From: Streptococcus constellatus subsp. constellatus
GTDB lineage: Bacteria; Bacillota; Bacilli; Lactobacillales; Streptococcaceae
Assembly: GCF_023167545.1 (NCBI RefSeq)
Contig: NZ_AP014647.1
Coordinates: 248,001-312,000, forward strand
Direction: 5' to 3'
Length of the DNA stretch: 64,000 bases
Part shown: positions 41,953 to 51,856 of the stretch, piece by piece
Layout: every line of letters begins with the position of its first letter
Position numbering within the stretch: the first letter of the stretch is position 1
The notes under the pieces: model-generated
Seen by the model: the letters and a program-made list of their open reading frames with translations, nothing else
Database searches by the model: none
Told to the model about the DNA's origin: nothing
Program-made: the position numbers and the translations under genes

Positions 41953-43320
41953 ATGTTTCGTAAGATTTTAATTGCCAACCGTGGGGAAATTGCGGTACGA
42001 ATTATTCGAGCGGCCAGAGAATTAGGAATTACGACAGTAGCAGTTTATTCAAAAGCTGATAAAGAAGCTCTCCATACCTTACTGGCAGATGAAGCAGTTT
42101 GTATTGGTCCAGCAAAGTCTACAGAATCTTACCTCAATATGAATGCAGTATTGTCAGCAGCTGTTTTAACAGGCTCTGAAGCAATTCATCCGGGTTTTGG
42201 CTTTTTGAGTGAAAATTCTAAGTTTGCGACCATGTGCGAGGAAGTTGGCATTAAATTTATTGGTCCGTCGGGAGCGGTAATGGATTTAATGGGTGATAAA
42301 ATCAATGCGCGTGCTCAGATGATTAAGGCGAATGTGCCTGTAATCCCAGGTTCTGATGGTGAAGTTCATACGTCAGACGAAGCACTTGCGATTGCAGAAA
42401 AAATTGGCTATCCAGTCATGCTCAAAGCTTCTGCTGGTGGTGGTGGCAAAGGTATTCGGAAAGTTGAAAAGGCAGAAGATTTAGCAGCTGCCTTTGAATC
42501 GGCTTCTAGTGAAGCCAAAGCAGCTTTCGGAAATGGTGCTATGTACATGGAACGGGTCATTTACCCAGCTCGGCATATTGAAGTTCAAATTTTGGCTGAC
42601 CAACATGGTCATGTCGTTCACTTAGGTGAACGCGATTGCTCGCTTCAAAGAAATAATCAAAAAGTGTTGGAAGAAAGCCCGTCGGTTGCAATTGGTAAGA
42701 CCCTTCGTTGTCAAATTGGTGAAGCTGCTGTACGAGCTGCTCAATCTGTTGGCTATGAAAATGCAGGGACGATTGAATTTTTGTTTGACGAAGGAAAAAG
42801 AGAATTTTATTTCATGGAAATGAACACTCGTGTTCAAGTTGAACATCCGATAACAGAATTTGTAACAGGGATCGATATTGTTAAGGAACAGATAAAAATC
42901 GCTGCGGGGCAAGAGCTAGCTTTTGGTCAAGAAGATATACATATAACGGGACACGCTATTGAATGTCGAATCAATGCTGAAAACCCTGCCTTCAACTTTG
43001 CACCAAGTCCAGGAAAGATTTCCAATCTCTATTTGCCAAGTGGTGGTGTGGGGCTGCGTGTAGACTCAGCAGTTTATCCAGGTTATACGATTCCACCTTA
43101 TTATGATAGTATGATTGCCAAAATTATTGTGCATGGTGAAAATCGTTTTGATGCACTAATGAAGATGCAACGCGCACTCTATGAATTAGAAATTGATGGT
43201 GTGGTGACAAATACTCGCTTTCAAATGGATTTGATTGCTAATCCAAATGTTATTGCTGGAGATTATGATACAGCTTTTCTTATGGAGAAATTTTTACCAG
43301 CTTATCAAGATAAAAAATAA
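41953..43320 (+). CDS. accC: Biotin carboxylase of acetyl-CoA carboxylase
   Basis: 455 residues. Carboxylates the biotin of AccB using ATP and bicarbonate. ATP-grasp landmarks are the glycine loop ASAGGGGKGIRKV, the HxEVQIL region, and EMNTRVQVEHPITE with the metal and bicarbonate site. AAAGGAG precedes the ATG. Confidence 0.96.
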   Translation: MFRKILIANRGEIAVRIIRAARELGITTVAVYSKADKEALHTLLADEAVCIGPAKSTESYLNMNAVLSAAVLTGSEAIHPGFGFLSENSKFATMCEEVGIKFIGPSGAVMDLMGDKINARAQMIKANVPVIPGSDGEVHTSDEALAIAEKIGYPVMLKASAGGGGKGIRKVEKAEDLAAAFESASSEAKAAFGNGAMYMERVIYPARHIEVQILADQHGHVVHLGERDCSLQRNNQKVLEESPSVAIGKTLRCQIGEAAVRAAQSVGYENAGTIEFLFDEGKREFYFMEMNTRVQVEHPITEFVTGIDIVKEQIKIAAGQELAFGQEDIHITGHAIECRINAENPAFNFAPSPGKISNLYLPSGGVGLRVDSAVYPGYTIPPYYDSMIAKIIVHGENRFDALMKMQRALYELEIDGVVTNTRFQMDLIANPNVIAGDYDTAFLMEKFLPAYQDKK

Positions 43321-43337
43321 AGGAGTAAGTAGAATTC

Positions 43338-44201
43338 ATGGCTTTGTTTTCAAAAAAGGATAAATATATTCGCATCAATCCAAATCGTTCTAATCGCGAA
43401 ACGCCTCAATCAAAGCCTGAGTTTCCCGATGAATTATTTTCAAAGTGCCCAGGTTGTAAACATATCATTTACCAAAAAGATTTAGGAAGTGAACGTATTT
43501 GTCCACAGTGTGGTTATACGTTTCGTATTTCAGCTTTTGAACGTCTCAATCTGACCGTAGATGCCAATAGCTTCGAGGAATTGTTTACAGGGATTGAAAC
43601 GAAGGATCCTCTGAATTTTCCGAATTATCGTGAGAAATTGAAAAAGATTCGCGAAAAAACAGACTTGGATGAAGCAGTGCTCACAGGAATTGCTACAATT
43701 GATGGACAAAAGACGGCTTTGGGAATTATGGATTCAAACTTTATCATGGCTTCTATGGGAACAGTTGTTGGAGAGAAAATTACCCGCCTTTTTGAATATG
43801 CAACAGAACACCAGTTGCCAGTTACGCTGTTCACATCTTCTGGTGGCGCTCGTATGCAAGAAGGAATTATGAGTTTAATGCAAATGGCTAAAGTGTCCGC
43901 AGCAGTGAGACGACATTCCAATGCTGGTTTATTTTATTTGACAGTTTTAACTGATCCAACAACAGGTGGAGTGACGGCTTCATTTGCTATGGAGGGAGAC
44001 ATCATCTTGGCTGAAACTCAAGCGCTGATTGGCTTTGCAGGTCGCCGAGTGATTGAAACCACTGTCCGCGAAAAATTGCCAGACGATTTTCAAAAAGCAG
44101 AATTTCTGCTTGAGCATGGTTTTGTTGATGCCATTGTCAAGCGCTTGGAATTGCGTTCCACCATTGCTAGACTGCTTGCTTTCCATGGAGGTAAACAATG
44201 A
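43338..44201 (+). CDS. accD: Acetyl-CoA carboxylase carboxyltransferase subunit beta
   Basis: 287 residues. The N-terminal zinc ribbon has two Cys pairs (SKCPGCKHI and RICPQCGYT). The crotonase-like core includes [20 protein letters not shown] and [13 protein letters not shown]. Pairs with AccA, whose start overlaps the last 4 nt. Confidence 0.96.
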   Translation: MALFSKKDKYIRINPNRSNRETPQSKPEFPDELFSKCPGCKHIIYQKDLGSERICPQCGYTFRISAFERLNLTVDANSFEELFTGIETKDPLNFPNYREKLKKIREKTDLDEAVLTGIATIDGQKTALGIMDSNFIMASMGTVVGEKITRLFEYATEHQLPVTLFTSSGGARMQEGIMSLMQMAKVSAAVRRHSNAGLFYLTVLTDPTTGGVTASFAMEGDIILAETQALIGFAGRRVIETTVREKLPDDFQKAEFLLEHGFVDAIVKRLELRSTIARLLAFHGGKQ

Positions 44202-44968
44202 CGAAGATTACTCGAATTATTAAAGAAGCACGAGATCAGGCGCGGTTGACAGCTTTGGATTTTGCACAAGGAATTTGTGAAGATTTTATTGAATTGCATG
44301 GAGATCGCTCTTTCCGAGATGACGGAGCGGTAATTGGTGGTATTGGAACTCTGAATAGCCAGCCAATCACTATTGTAGGGATTCAAAAGGGACGGAACCT
44401 TCAGGATAATTTGCGCCGTAATTTTGGTCAGCCTCATCCAGAAGGGTATCGGAAGGCACTTCGTTTGATGAAGCAGGCAGAGAAATTTGCTCGTCCTATT
44501 GTGACCTTTATTAATACAGCTGGTGCTTATCCAGGGGTTGGGGCTGAAGAGCGTGGCCAAGGAGAAGCGATTGCGCGTAATTTGCTCGAAATGAGTGATT
44601 TAATGGTGCCAATTATCGCTATTATTATCGGTGAGGGCGGATCTGGTGGTGCGCTCGCTTTAGCGGTCGCAGATAGAGTGTGGATGCTCGAAAATTCGAT
44701 TTATGCCGTTCTCAGCCCAGAAGGTTTTGCTTCCATTTTATGGAAAGACGGCAGTCGTGCTATGGAAGCAGCGGAACTCATGAAAATCACCTCTCATGAA
44801 CTTCTTGAGATGAAAGTAGTAGATAAAGTCATTGCTGAGACAGGGCTTAGAAATCAAGATTTACTGAATGCTGTGAAGCAGGAAATTGTAGAAGAGCTTA
44901 CTCATTTATCTAAGCAATCGGTTGAAGAATTGTTAGAAAATCGCTATCAACGATTTAGAAAATACTAA
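44198..44968 (+). CDS. accA: Acetyl-CoA carboxylase carboxyltransferase subunit alpha
   Basis: 256 residues, the shorter Gram-positive form. Transfers the carboxyl group from biotin to acetyl-CoA with Acc[23 protein letters not shown] and [15 protein letters not shown] are the conserved active-site segments. Last gene of the fab/acc operon. Confidence 0.96.
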   Translation: MTKITRIIKEARDQARLTALDFAQGICEDFIELHGDRSFRDDGAVIGGIGTLNSQPITIVGIQKGRNLQDNLRRNFGQPHPEGYRKALRLMKQAEKFARPIVTFINTAGAYPGVGAEERGQGEAIARNLLEMSDLMVPIIAIIIGEGGSGGALALAVADRVWMLENSIYAVLSPEGFASILWKDGSRAMEAAELMKITSHELLEMKVVDKVIAETGLRNQDLLNAVKQEIVEELTHLSKQSVEELLENRYQRFRKY

Positions 44969-44974
44969 TAAAAT

Positions 44975-45009
44975 AGAGCAGAAGATAGTTTTCTACACTG
45001 CTCTTTTTA
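44975..45009 (+). terminator. Terminator of the fab/acc operon
   Basis: AGAGCAG / CTGCTCT stem with a 16-nt loop, then TTTTATTTTT. Confidence 0.8.
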
Positions 45010-45041
45010 TTTTTGCAAATCAGTTTTTTCGCTTTATTTTT

Positions 45042-45050
45042 TGATATAAT
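45042..45050 (+). promoter_or_regulatory. Extended -10 promoter of the DedA gene
   Basis: TG-A-TATAAT, 25 nt before the ATG; AAAGGAG lies between. Confidence 0.55.
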
Positions 45051-45074
45051 AGGTAATAGACAAAAGGAGAAGAG

Positions 45075-45734
45075 ATGTTTATTATTGATTTTATCTTGCA
45101 TATTGACGAGCATATTTACAATATTGCCAATGCAGTAGGTGGCTGGACTTATCTGATTTTATTTTTGGTGATTTTTATTGAAACAGCTGCTGTTGTATTT
45201 CCGTTTTTGCCGGGAGACAGCTTACTTTTTGCCGCCGGTGCCTTATCAGCCAATCCAGAAATGCATTTTAATGTTCTGCTTTTTATGCTCCTATTTTTCG
45301 TTGGGGCTTTTGTTGGTGATACCTGTAATTTTTTTATTGGCAGAACCTTGGGCTATCGTTTTGTACATTATAAATTTTTCAGCAAGTTGATAAAAGAAGA
45401 GAATATCAAAGAAGCAGAGGTATATTTTGAAAAACATGGCTCCTCTTCCATTATTTTAGGACGTTATATTCCCATTATTCGTACCTTTGTGCCTTTTGTA
45501 GCAGGCATTAGTCAATTCCCTATTCATTCTTTTCTGAAACGAACTTTCCTTGCTGCCTTATCTTGGTCTTTGATTGCGACAGGGGCGGGTTATCTTTTTG
45601 GGAATATTCCCTTTGTGAAAACTCATTTTTCAGCTATTATTTTTGGAATTGTCATTGTTACCTTACTTCCAACTGTGATAAGTGTTATTCGCAGTGCAAT
45701 GATTAAAAAGCGAAACAATCAAATGAAGAGATAA
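45075..45734 (+). CDS. DedA/VTT-family membrane protein
   Basis: 219 residues with about five hydrophobic segments. Conserved DedA features: FPFLPGDSLLFAAGAL, GRTLGYRF, and GRYIPIIRTFVPFVAGIS with the charged loop arginines. Families of this type act as undecaprenyl-phosphate or phospholipid flippases; the exact substrate here is not shown. Confidence 0.88.
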   Translation: MFIIDFILHIDEHIYNIANAVGGWTYLILFLVIFIETAAVVFPFLPGDSLLFAAGALSANPEMHFNVLLFMLLFFVGAFVGDTCNFFIGRTLGYRFVHYKFFSKLIKEENIKEAEVYFEKHGSSSIILGRYIPIIRTFVPFVAGISQFPIHSFLKRTFLAALSWSLIATGAGYLFGNIPFVKTHFSAIIFGIVIVTLLPTVISVIRSAMIKKRNNQMKR

Positions 45735-45735
45735 G

Positions 45736-45771
45736 AAAACTCTGAGATGATTTGAAAATCTCAGAGTTTTT
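45736..45771. terminator. Bidirectional terminator between the DedA gene and serS
   Basis: 13-bp stem AAAACTCTGAGAT / ATCTCAGAGTTTT with T tails on both strands. Confidence 0.85.
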
Positions 45772-45774
45772 ATG

Positions 45775-47052
45775 TTACTTCGGTGCGATGACATCTACAC
45801 CACCCATGTATGACCGTAGCACTTCTGGAATCGTAACAGAACCATCTTCATTTTGATAATTTTCAAGAATAGCTGCAACGGTACGACCAACTGCAAGACC
45901 AGAACCATTCAAAGTATGTAGAAGTTTAACTTTGCCGTCTGCTTCGTCACGGTAGCGGATTTGGGCCCGGCGAGCTTGGAAATCTTCAGTATTAGAACAG
46001 CTGGAGATTTCACGGTAGGTGTTTTGAGCAGGAATCCAAACTTCCAAGTCGTAGGTCTTAGCAGCAGAGAACCCCATATCCCCTGTAGAAAGTGCGACGA
46101 CGCGGTAAGGAAGATTCAGCTTTTGCAGGATGTTTTCAGCGTTTGCAGTCATCTTTTCCAGCTCTTCATAAGATTCTTCTGGCTTGGCAAATTTGACCAT
46201 TTCCACTTTGTGGAATTGATGCAAACGAATCAAACCACGGGTGTCACGGCCGGCAGAACCAGCTTCGGAACGGAAAGACGGACTCATAGCTGTGAAGTAG
46301 ATTGGCAAGTCTTTCCCGTCTAAAATTTCCCCTCGGTAGTAATTTGTCAAAGGAACTTCAGCAGTTGGAATGAGAACATAATTAGTGTCGCTCAATTCAA
46401 AAGTATCTTCTTTGAATTTTGGATATTGACCTGTTCCAAACATTGAATCATGATTAACCATGTAAGGGGGGATGATCTCTGTGTAGCCCTCTTTTTGATG
46501 CTCGTCTAACATGAAATTGTAGATAGCACGTTCTAAACGAGCGCCAAGTCCCTTGTAGAAGAGGAAGCGAGCGCCAGTGACTTTTGCTCCGCGTTCCCAG
46601 TCTAGAATATCAAGATTTTCTCCAAGATCCCAGTGAGCTTTTACTTCAAAATCAAATACACGTGGTGTTCCCCAACGGCGGACTTCTACATTATCATCTT
46701 CATCAGCGCCTACTGGTACACTATCGTGAGGAATATTTGGTAATGTGGTTGTAAATTCAGTTAATGTAGCGTCAATTTCTGCTAATTCTGCGTCTAATGC
46801 TTTCACTTCGGTAGATAATTTTTGCATGGCAGCAATTTTATCATCAGCATTTTCTTTATTACGTTTTGCTTGGGCAATTTCTGCTGACACCGTATTTCGT
46901 TCTGCTTTTAAATTTTCGACTTTAACCAAGAGTTCACGGCGTTTGCTATCAAACTCTTTCATTTTATCAAGTGTTACAGCATCAACGCCACGAGTTGCTA
47001 GTTTTTGTGCAATAGTATCAAAATCTGTGCGAATGCGTTTAATATCTAACAT
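45775..47052 (-). CDS. serS: Seryl-tRNA synthetase
   Basis: 425 residues. Class II synthetase charging tRNA-Ser. The N-terminal antiparallel coiled-coil arm spans about 30-100. Motif 2 is seen in [21 protein letters not shown] and motif 3 in [18 protein letters not shown]. The ATG at 47052 ([11 protein letters not shown]) follows AGGAGG; an in-frame extension of 41 codons runs through the T-box and is rejected. Confidence 0.96.
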   Translation of the reverse strand: MLDIKRIRTDFDTIAQKLATRGVDAVTLDKMKEFDSKRRELLVKVENLKAERNTVSAEIAQAKRNKENADDKIAAMQKLSTEVKALDAELAEIDATLTEFTTTLPNIPHDSVPVGADEDDNVEVRRWGTPRVFDFEVKAHWDLGENLDILDWERGAKVTGARFLFYKGLGARLERAIYNFMLDEHQKEGYTEIIPPYMVNHDSMFGTGQYPKFKEDTFELSDTNYVLIPTAEVPLTNYYRGEILDGKDLPIYFTAMSPSFRSEAGSAGRDTRGLIRLHQFHKVEMVKFAKPEESYEELEKMTANAENILQKLNLPYRVVALSTGDMGFSAAKTYDLEVWIPAQNTYREISSCSNTEDFQARRAQIRYRDEADGKVKLLHTLNGSGLAVGRTVAAILENYQNEDGSVTIPEVLRSYMGGVDVIAPK

Positions 47053-47061
47053 AAGACCTCC

Positions 47062-47235
47062 TAGAGAATAAAAGTGCACCTGTGAAACTGTTGGAGTGGC
47101 AGGGCCACGGTTCCATCCAACTTCACATAAGTGCACTTGATTATTTATGAAATTAGTATTACGGTAGAATTTCAAGCTAGCTCTCTATCTGCTCACAGCT
47201 GCCGCAGACTTTCTGAAAGAGATACTAGATTTACT
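47062..47235 (-). promoter_or_regulatory. Serine T-box leader of serS
   Basis: On the minus strand the T-box sequence GGATGGAACCGTGG lies within a long terminator hairpin (AAGTGCAC...GTGCACTTTT). Stem I with GAAATTCTACCG precedes it, where TCT is a plausible serine specifier codon. Uncharged tRNA-Ser should stabilise the antiterminator. Boundaries approximate. Confidence 0.88.
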
Positions 47236-47265
47236 TATCCGTTTCTTACGATTATACAAAAATTC

Positions 47266-47637
47266 TTATTTTTTTGCAAATAGATTTTTAAAAAATTGAC
47301 CAATTGTTTGAATCAGTGTTGGTAGTTTAACGACTTTGTCATTACCGATATGATTTCGGGCATGTTTCAAAATAGTCCCAGCATCTTTTGAGGCAAAGAG
47401 GAATTTACCTTTGTCGGTAAAAACTTCAAAATGACGACTAATTCGTTTGCCTGAAACATTAGCGCCAATTTGATTGATAGTATCCCAAGGGATTTGGATG
47501 TAATCTTCAACATTGGCATCCGCATAAAATTCAAGTGCTTTATCTCCAATTAAAAATTTACCAACTTTTCCTCCAATTCCCAGATAAGAAGTTCCGGTTG
47601 TTTGAAAATCAATTTTTGTATTTTGTGATTGTGCCAT
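47266..47637 (-). CDS. manO: DUF956-family protein of the mannose PTS locus
   Basis: 123 residues, PH-like soluble protein. KIDFQTTGTSYLGIGGKVGKFLIGDKALEFY is typical of DUF956 (ManO), found beside mannose PTS operons in lactic bacteria and thought to modulate their expression. It lies 146 nt after manN, beyond the manN terminator, so it may have its own promoter. Confidence 0.85.
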   Translation of the reverse strand: MAQSQNTKIDFQTTGTSYLGIGGKVGKFLIGDKALEFYADANVEDYIQIPWDTINQIGANVSGKRISRHFEVFTDKGKFLFASKDAGTILKHARNHIGNDKVVKLPTLIQTIGQFFKNLFAKK

Positions 47638-47751
47638 CTTTCCCTCTTTTTCTTAAATCTTTCCTTTTCATTATACCATATTTGCATTGAAAAATTTTTA
47701 TTTTCTTCTTTGAAAGGTGTCTTTGATTGCCAAATTTTAAAAATTTAACAG

Positions 47752-47776
47752 TAAAAAAAGAAGGCTTCTGCCTTCT
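47752..47776 (-). terminator. Terminator of manLMN
   Basis: AGAAGGC / GCCTTCT stem with a 4-nt loop and a T7 tail on the minus strand, 8 nt after the manN stop. Confidence 0.85.
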
Positions 47777-47783
47777 TTTCATT

Positions 47784-48695
47784 TTACATCAAACCAATAA
47801 CCTTGGCGATAATACCAACGATGAATAATCCGATGATGATAGTAATTGGTGAAACTTTCTTCTTAAGCAACCACATGCAAAGGAAAGTAAGGAGAAGTCC
47901 CATCAAACCAGGAATCAATGAATTCAATTGACCTTGTAGCGTGTTTGCTCTTTCAGGAGTTAAGCTAAGTCCATTTGCGACATCGCCTAAGATTTTTTGA
48001 AGCTGTTCACCACTTACAGCACCTTTAGGGAAATTGATGTAAGCTCCTTCTGAGAGTTTTGTTGAAGGAAGTTGAAGTGCAAAGCTAACATTTACCCAGC
48101 GTTCAACAAGCACAGCAAGGATGAACATACCGAGAATAGAAGCTCCTTTAGTGATATCTTGAAGGATACCGCCTGACATATCTTTAGTAATTTCAGAACC
48201 AGCTTTATAACCGAGTTCTTGAGTGTACCACAAGAAGGCCATACGGATAAGATTCCAAAGAACGAAGAAGAGGATTGGTCCTATGATGTTCCCTGTTGAA
48301 GCAAGAGAGGCACCAAGAGCACCAAGGATAGGACGAACTGTGAACCAGAATACAGGGTCACCGATACCAGCAAGAGGCCCCATCATACCGATTTTAACCC
48401 CTTGAATGGCAGCATCATCAATTTCAACACCATTTGCTTTTTCTTCTTCCAAAGCAAGTGTAACCCCGATGATAGGTGCAGCTACGTATGGGTGAGTGTT
48501 AAAGAATTCCAAGTGACGTTCAAGAGCAGCAGCTTGGTCTTCTTTGTTAGTGTAGAGTTTTTTGATAGCCGGAATTAACGCATAAGCCCAACCTAAGTTT
48601 TGCATCCGTTCATAGTTCCAAGAACCTTGCAAGAAAGTTGAACGCCACCAAATTTTTTGACGATCTGATTTTGATAATTGAATTTTTTCTGTCAT
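47784..48695 (-). CDS. manN: PTS mannose/glucose transporter subunit IID
   Basis: 303 residues. Membrane component of the mannose-family PTS, forming the sugar channel with IIC. QGSWNYERMQNLGWAYALIPAIKKLY and GIGDPVFWFTVRPILGALGASL are IID signatures; the last helix is near the C-terminus. Lies 19 nt after manM. This PTS is the main glucose/mannose/glucosamine uptake system of streptococci and a signal source for catabolite control. Confidence 0.95.
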   Translation of the reverse strand: MTEKIQLSKSDRQKIWWRSTFLQGSWNYERMQNLGWAYALIPAIKKLYTNKEDQAAALERHLEFFNTHPYVAAPIIGVTLALEEEKANGVEIDDAAIQGVKIGMMGPLAGIGDPVFWFTVRPILGALGASLASTGNIIGPILFFVLWNLIRMAFLWYTQELGYKAGSEITKDMSGGILQDITKGASILGMFILAVLVERWVNVSFALQLPSTKLSEGAYINFPKGAVSGEQLQKILGDVANGLSLTPERANTLQGQLNSLIPGLMGLLLTFLCMWLLKKKVSPITIIIGLFIVGIIAKVIGLM

Positions 48696-48714
48696 GATAT
48701 TAGTAGCTCCTTTC

Positions 48715-49521
48715 TTAGTAGTCTTCTAAAATATCACCAATTGGGTCATTTGATGTAGCAGAACCTCCGCCGCCACCATTGCCACCTTTTTTAGAAAGGT
48801 TAAGGTAGATAAGAGCGATTGCAACACCGATTGTACCAAGAGCGATAAGAGTTAATTGGCTAACAGCTGCAAGTGCAAAACCGATAGCAAAGAATGGCCA
48901 TACTTCGCGAGTTGCCATCATATTGATAACCATAGCGTAACCAACGGCAACGACCATACCACCACCGATAGCCATACCATCTGACAACCATGCAGGCATT
49001 GCAGAAAGTAAGTTTTGTACTGATTCAGCTGGGATAGCAAGAAGAAGCGCAGCAGGAATAGCGATACGCAAACCTTGAAGGACAAGAGCAAACAAGTGAG
49101 CACGTTCTACACTTGCGATATCACCTTTTTTAGCAGCGGCATCAGCACCATGAACAAGGGCAACTGAGATAGTACGAACGATCATTGTAAGGAAAAGACC
49201 AGCAACAGCAAGTGGGATAGCAACAGCAGTTGCGACAGCAACACCTTTGTTTGTAAAGTCTCCACCTTGTACCATAATAATAGCGGCAGCAACAGATGCA
49301 AGAGCAGCATCAGGCGCAACAGCAGCACCAATATTTGCCCAACCAAGAGCGATCATTTGTAGTGAACCACCAAGCATTACACCTGCTTCCAAGTGTCCTG
49401 TTACAAGACCGATAAGTGTACATGCAACAAGTGGTTGGTGGAATTGAAATTGGTCTAAGATTCCTTCAAGTCCAGCAAGAAAGGCAACGAAGACCACTAA
49501 AATCATAGAAATAATTGACAT
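48715..49521 (-). CDS. manM: PTS mannose/glucose transporter subunit IIC
   Basis: 268 residues, multi-helix. MSIISMILVVFVAFLAGLEGILDQFQFHQP and the GASLQMIALG-like segment (GGSLQMIALGWANIGAAVAPD) are IIC signatures. The glycine-rich C-terminal tail is typical for streptococcal ManM. It lies between manL and manN with 17- and 19-nt gaps. Confidence 0.95.
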   Translation of the reverse strand: MSIISMILVVFVAFLAGLEGILDQFQFHQPLVACTLIGLVTGHLEAGVMLGGSLQMIALGWANIGAAVAPDAALASVAAAIIMVQGGDFTNKGVAVATAVAIPLAVAGLFLTMIVRTISVALVHGADAAAKKGDIASVERAHLFALVLQGLRIAIPAALLLAIPAESVQNLLSAMPAWLSDGMAIGGGMVVAVGYAMVINMMATREVWPFFAIGFALAAVSQLTLIALGTIGVAIALIYLNLSKKGGNGGGGGSATSNDPIGDILEDY

Positions 49522-49538
49522 ATTCTAAATCCTTTCTA

Positions 49539-50528
49539 TTATTGAACGTTGGCTTTATTAATTAAGTCAAACAAATCTTTTTTAGAGTCGTTTGGTACTT
49601 TACGTACGTCAAATTCGACTCCTAGGTCACGCAATTTTTCAAAGGTTGCAACGTCATCTTTATCCATTGACAAGACGTTATTGACCATTGTTTTACCCGT
49701 TGAGTGAGCCATTGAGCCAACATTAAGTGTTTTGATATCGACACCGCCTTCAACCGCACGGAGTGCATCTTGAGGAGTTTCAAAAAGAATCAATGCATGT
49801 GTGTTACCAAAACGAGGATCTTTTGCTACTGCAATCAATTTGTCGATTGGGACAACATTTGCTTTGACATTACCAGGTGCAGCTTGCTTGATCAGCTCCT
49901 TACGAAGCTTATCTTGCGCTACTGAGTCAGAAGCAACGATGATACGATCTGCTTTAGAATCTGGTGTCCAAGCAGTCGCAACTTGACCATGCAGAAGACG
50001 TGTATCGATACGTGCAAGATTGATTTTTAACTTGCCATCGCCAATAACGGTTCCTTCTGGAATAGTAGCCTGAGCAGTCGGTGCAGTCGGCGCACTTGCT
50101 ACTTCAGCTACAGGATTTAGTTCTTCAGGAAGAGCTTTTACTCCTTCCTTGGCTTCTTTGATGATGTTTGCGACAACAGTGTCAACGCCAGCATTGGCAT
50201 CCATCATTCGTTCTGTATAAGCTTGAATCAACATTGGCAGATTCAAACCTGTAATGATCGCGAACTTACGGTCAGGATTTTCACCCATTACGCGGCTAGC
50301 TTGGTTAAATGGAGAACCACTCCAAAGGTCAGCCAAAACTAGAACTTCATCGTTCGCGTCAAAAGCAGCCACAGCATCATTGAACTTAGCATACAAATCA
50401 TCAGGACCTTCGTTTGGCATAAAAGTTACAACTTGAACTTTTTCTTGCTCACCAAAAATCATAGAACCTGATTGATGAATACCAGCAGCAAATTCACCAT
50501 GGCTTGCAATAATGATTCCGATACTCAT
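49539..50528 (-). CDS. manL: PTS mannose/glucose transporter subunit IIAB
   Basis: 329 residues. The N-terminal IIA domain has the phosphorylated His in [13 protein letters not shown] (His 10). An Ala/Pro/Thr linker (about 143-160) leads to the IIB domain with its His in [15 protein letters not shown]. It receives phosphate from HPr and passes it to the incoming sugar. AGGAGG precedes the ATG. Promoter, cre site and a candidate CiaR site are listed separately. Confidence 0.96.
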   Translation of the reverse strand: MSIGIIIASHGEFAAGIHQSGSMIFGEQEKVQVVTFMPNEGPDDLYAKFNDAVAAFDANDEVLVLADLWSGSPFNQASRVMGENPDRKFAIITGLNLPMLIQAYTERMMDANAGVDTVVANIIKEAKEGVKALPEELNPVAEVASAPTAPTAQATIPEGTVIGDGKLKINLARIDTRLLHGQVATAWTPDSKADRIIVASDSVAQDKLRKELIKQAAPGNVKANVVPIDKLIAVAKDPRFGNTHALILFETPQDALRAVEGGVDIKTLNVGSMAHSTGKTMVNNVLSMDKDDVATFEKLRDLGVEFDVRKVPNDSKKDLFDLINKANVQ

Positions 50529-50564
50529 TATTGTCTTTCCTCCTTATAAAATGTTTGACTTAAG

Positions 50565-50581
50565 TTTAAGAAAAATTTAAG
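50565..50581. promoter_or_regulatory. Candidate CiaR-binding direct repeat at manL
   Basis: TTTAAG-N5-TTTAAG on the plus strand, exactly the CiaR pattern, followed after 4 nt by a third TTTAAG (50586-50591). On the manL strand it lies just after the expected transcription start, so binding should repress. Confidence 0.6.
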
Positions 50582-50589
50582 ACTATTTA

Positions 50590-50618
50590 AGTATAAAACG
50601 TTTTCATGAAAAATGCAA
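50590..50618 (-). promoter_or_regulatory. manL promoter
   Basis: On the minus strand TTGCAT (50618-50613), 17 bp, TATACT (50595-50590). Confidence 0.7.
50593..50606. promoter_or_regulatory. cre site overlapping the manL -10 and spacer
   Basis: On the minus strand TGAAAACGTTTTAT, 13 of 14 matches to the cre consensus. It covers half of the -10 hexamer and part of the spacer, a classic repressing position for CcpA. Confidence 0.7.
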
Positions 50619-50937
50619 TAGTTTAAGCTAAAAAAAGTCAAATTCTTTCATATTTTTGACAGATTGTAAACAGATAAGGCTAGTCATTTAAACAATATAT
50701 TAACCTTGAAAAACGTTTACAAAAAATTATGAAAGTATGAAAAATATTCTTTCTTTTCTTGGAAAACATCGAATAGAAAAAGAAAACTCAATAAATAATT
50801 TAGAGAAATGTTAAATCCAAAAAGCTAAATTCATCATATAAAATTTATAGCATAAAACTGAATCCACTTTACTACATGATTTTGTAACAAACTACTAAAA
50901 AGAATCGGGCAGAAGACCTGTCCAACTCTAAGCATTG
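50619..50937. other. Upstream manL region, no gene seen
   Basis: AT-rich non-coding stretch. It holds a second cre-like site at 50709-50722 (GAAAAACGTTTACA, 12 of 14) about 115 bp upstream of the manL start site, and a weak hairpin (50907-50923) that could terminate the minus-strand phosphatase gene. Nothing else recognised. Confidence 0.5.
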
Positions 50938-51750
50938 TTATAAAAATAGTTTCAATAATTGATGAGCCACTCCATCTTGATCATTGGTCAGTGGTAGTTG
51001 TTCATCTGCATAGGGAAGAAGTGTTTGACTAGCGTTTTTCATAGCATAGCCTGTACCGGCAAATGCTAACATCTCTGTATCATTGTGCTCGTCTCCGAAA
51101 GCAATTAAATCTTTTCGATCTACGTTCAGAATATCTAATAAATATTTTAAAGCAAAGGCTTTGTTTACGCCCTTTGGAGTGCATTCAAGGATATTTAGCG
51201 GTCCTCCCCAAGTGTTGATAGAGAGCTGCTGTTGATAAAATTGATTTAATTCATCAGCTAAGGCATATTTATCAGTAGCGTGTGTTTGCAAGAGGATACA
51301 ATTGGGATTTTTAGTCACTAAGTCAGGGATGAATTGATTTTCAGGTCGAAAGGATTCCACACCGAACAATTTTGGATCGGCAATTGCTTCATTTGGTGTT
51401 GTAATATAAAATTTCTTTCGGTACTCACCAGCGATGAAGTCTGCTTTAATTTCTTGTTTCCGTTTGACAATATCCAATAGATATTCTTTGTCTAAGGTGA
51501 TGCATCTTTCTTGTTGCCATTTTTTCTCAGGAATATGAGTCAAAGAACCATTGAAATTAATCATTGGCGTATGTAACTCCAACTCTTTGTAAAATTCTCG
51601 TGCCATCCGATAAGGTCGTCCTGTTGTGATAACAACATGGTGGCCTTTTTTAGAAATTTTTTTAATGGTTTCTTTTGTAAATTCAGAAAGTTTGCTGTCA
51701 GAATTGAGCAAAGTTCCATCTAAATCTACTGCAATTACTTTTTTAGTCAT
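50938..51750 (-). CDS. HAD-superfamily (Cof-type) sugar phosphatase
   Basis: 270 residues. Motif I AVDLDGTLLNSDSKLSEFT, motif II TTGRP, and the Mg site FGDEHNDTEMLAFAG near 215-230, with the C2 cap between. The family (YidA-like) dephosphorylates sugar phosphates and related compounds. It lies upstream of the manL promoter region in the same orientation but is separated by over 400 nt. Exact substrate unknown. Confidence 0.88.
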   Translation of the reverse strand: MTKKVIAVDLDGTLLNSDSKLSEFTKETIKKISKKGHHVVITTGRPYRMAREFYKELELHTPMINFNGSLTHIPEKKWQQERCITLDKEYLLDIVKRKQEIKADFIAGEYRKKFYITTPNEAIADPKLFGVESFRPENQFIPDLVTKNPNCILLQTHATDKYALADELNQFYQQQLSINTWGGPLNILECTPKGVNKAFALKYLLDILNVDRKDLIAFGDEHNDTEMLAFAGTGYAMKNASQTLLPYADEQLPLTNDQDGVAHQLLKLFL

Positions 51751-51815
51751 AATTTACTCTTTCATTTGTGCTGTTTTCTATTATAGCAGATTTTAAGATG
51801 AAAGTGCAGAATTTG

Positions 51816-51824
51816 TGATATAAT
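51816..51824 (+). promoter_or_regulatory. Extended -10 promoter of the DUF1361 gene
   Basis: TG-A-TATAAT, 33 nt before the ATG; AAGGAGG lies between. Confidence 0.55.
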
Positions 51825-51856
51825 GTTTTCTTATATAATGAAGGAGGAAATCAAGC

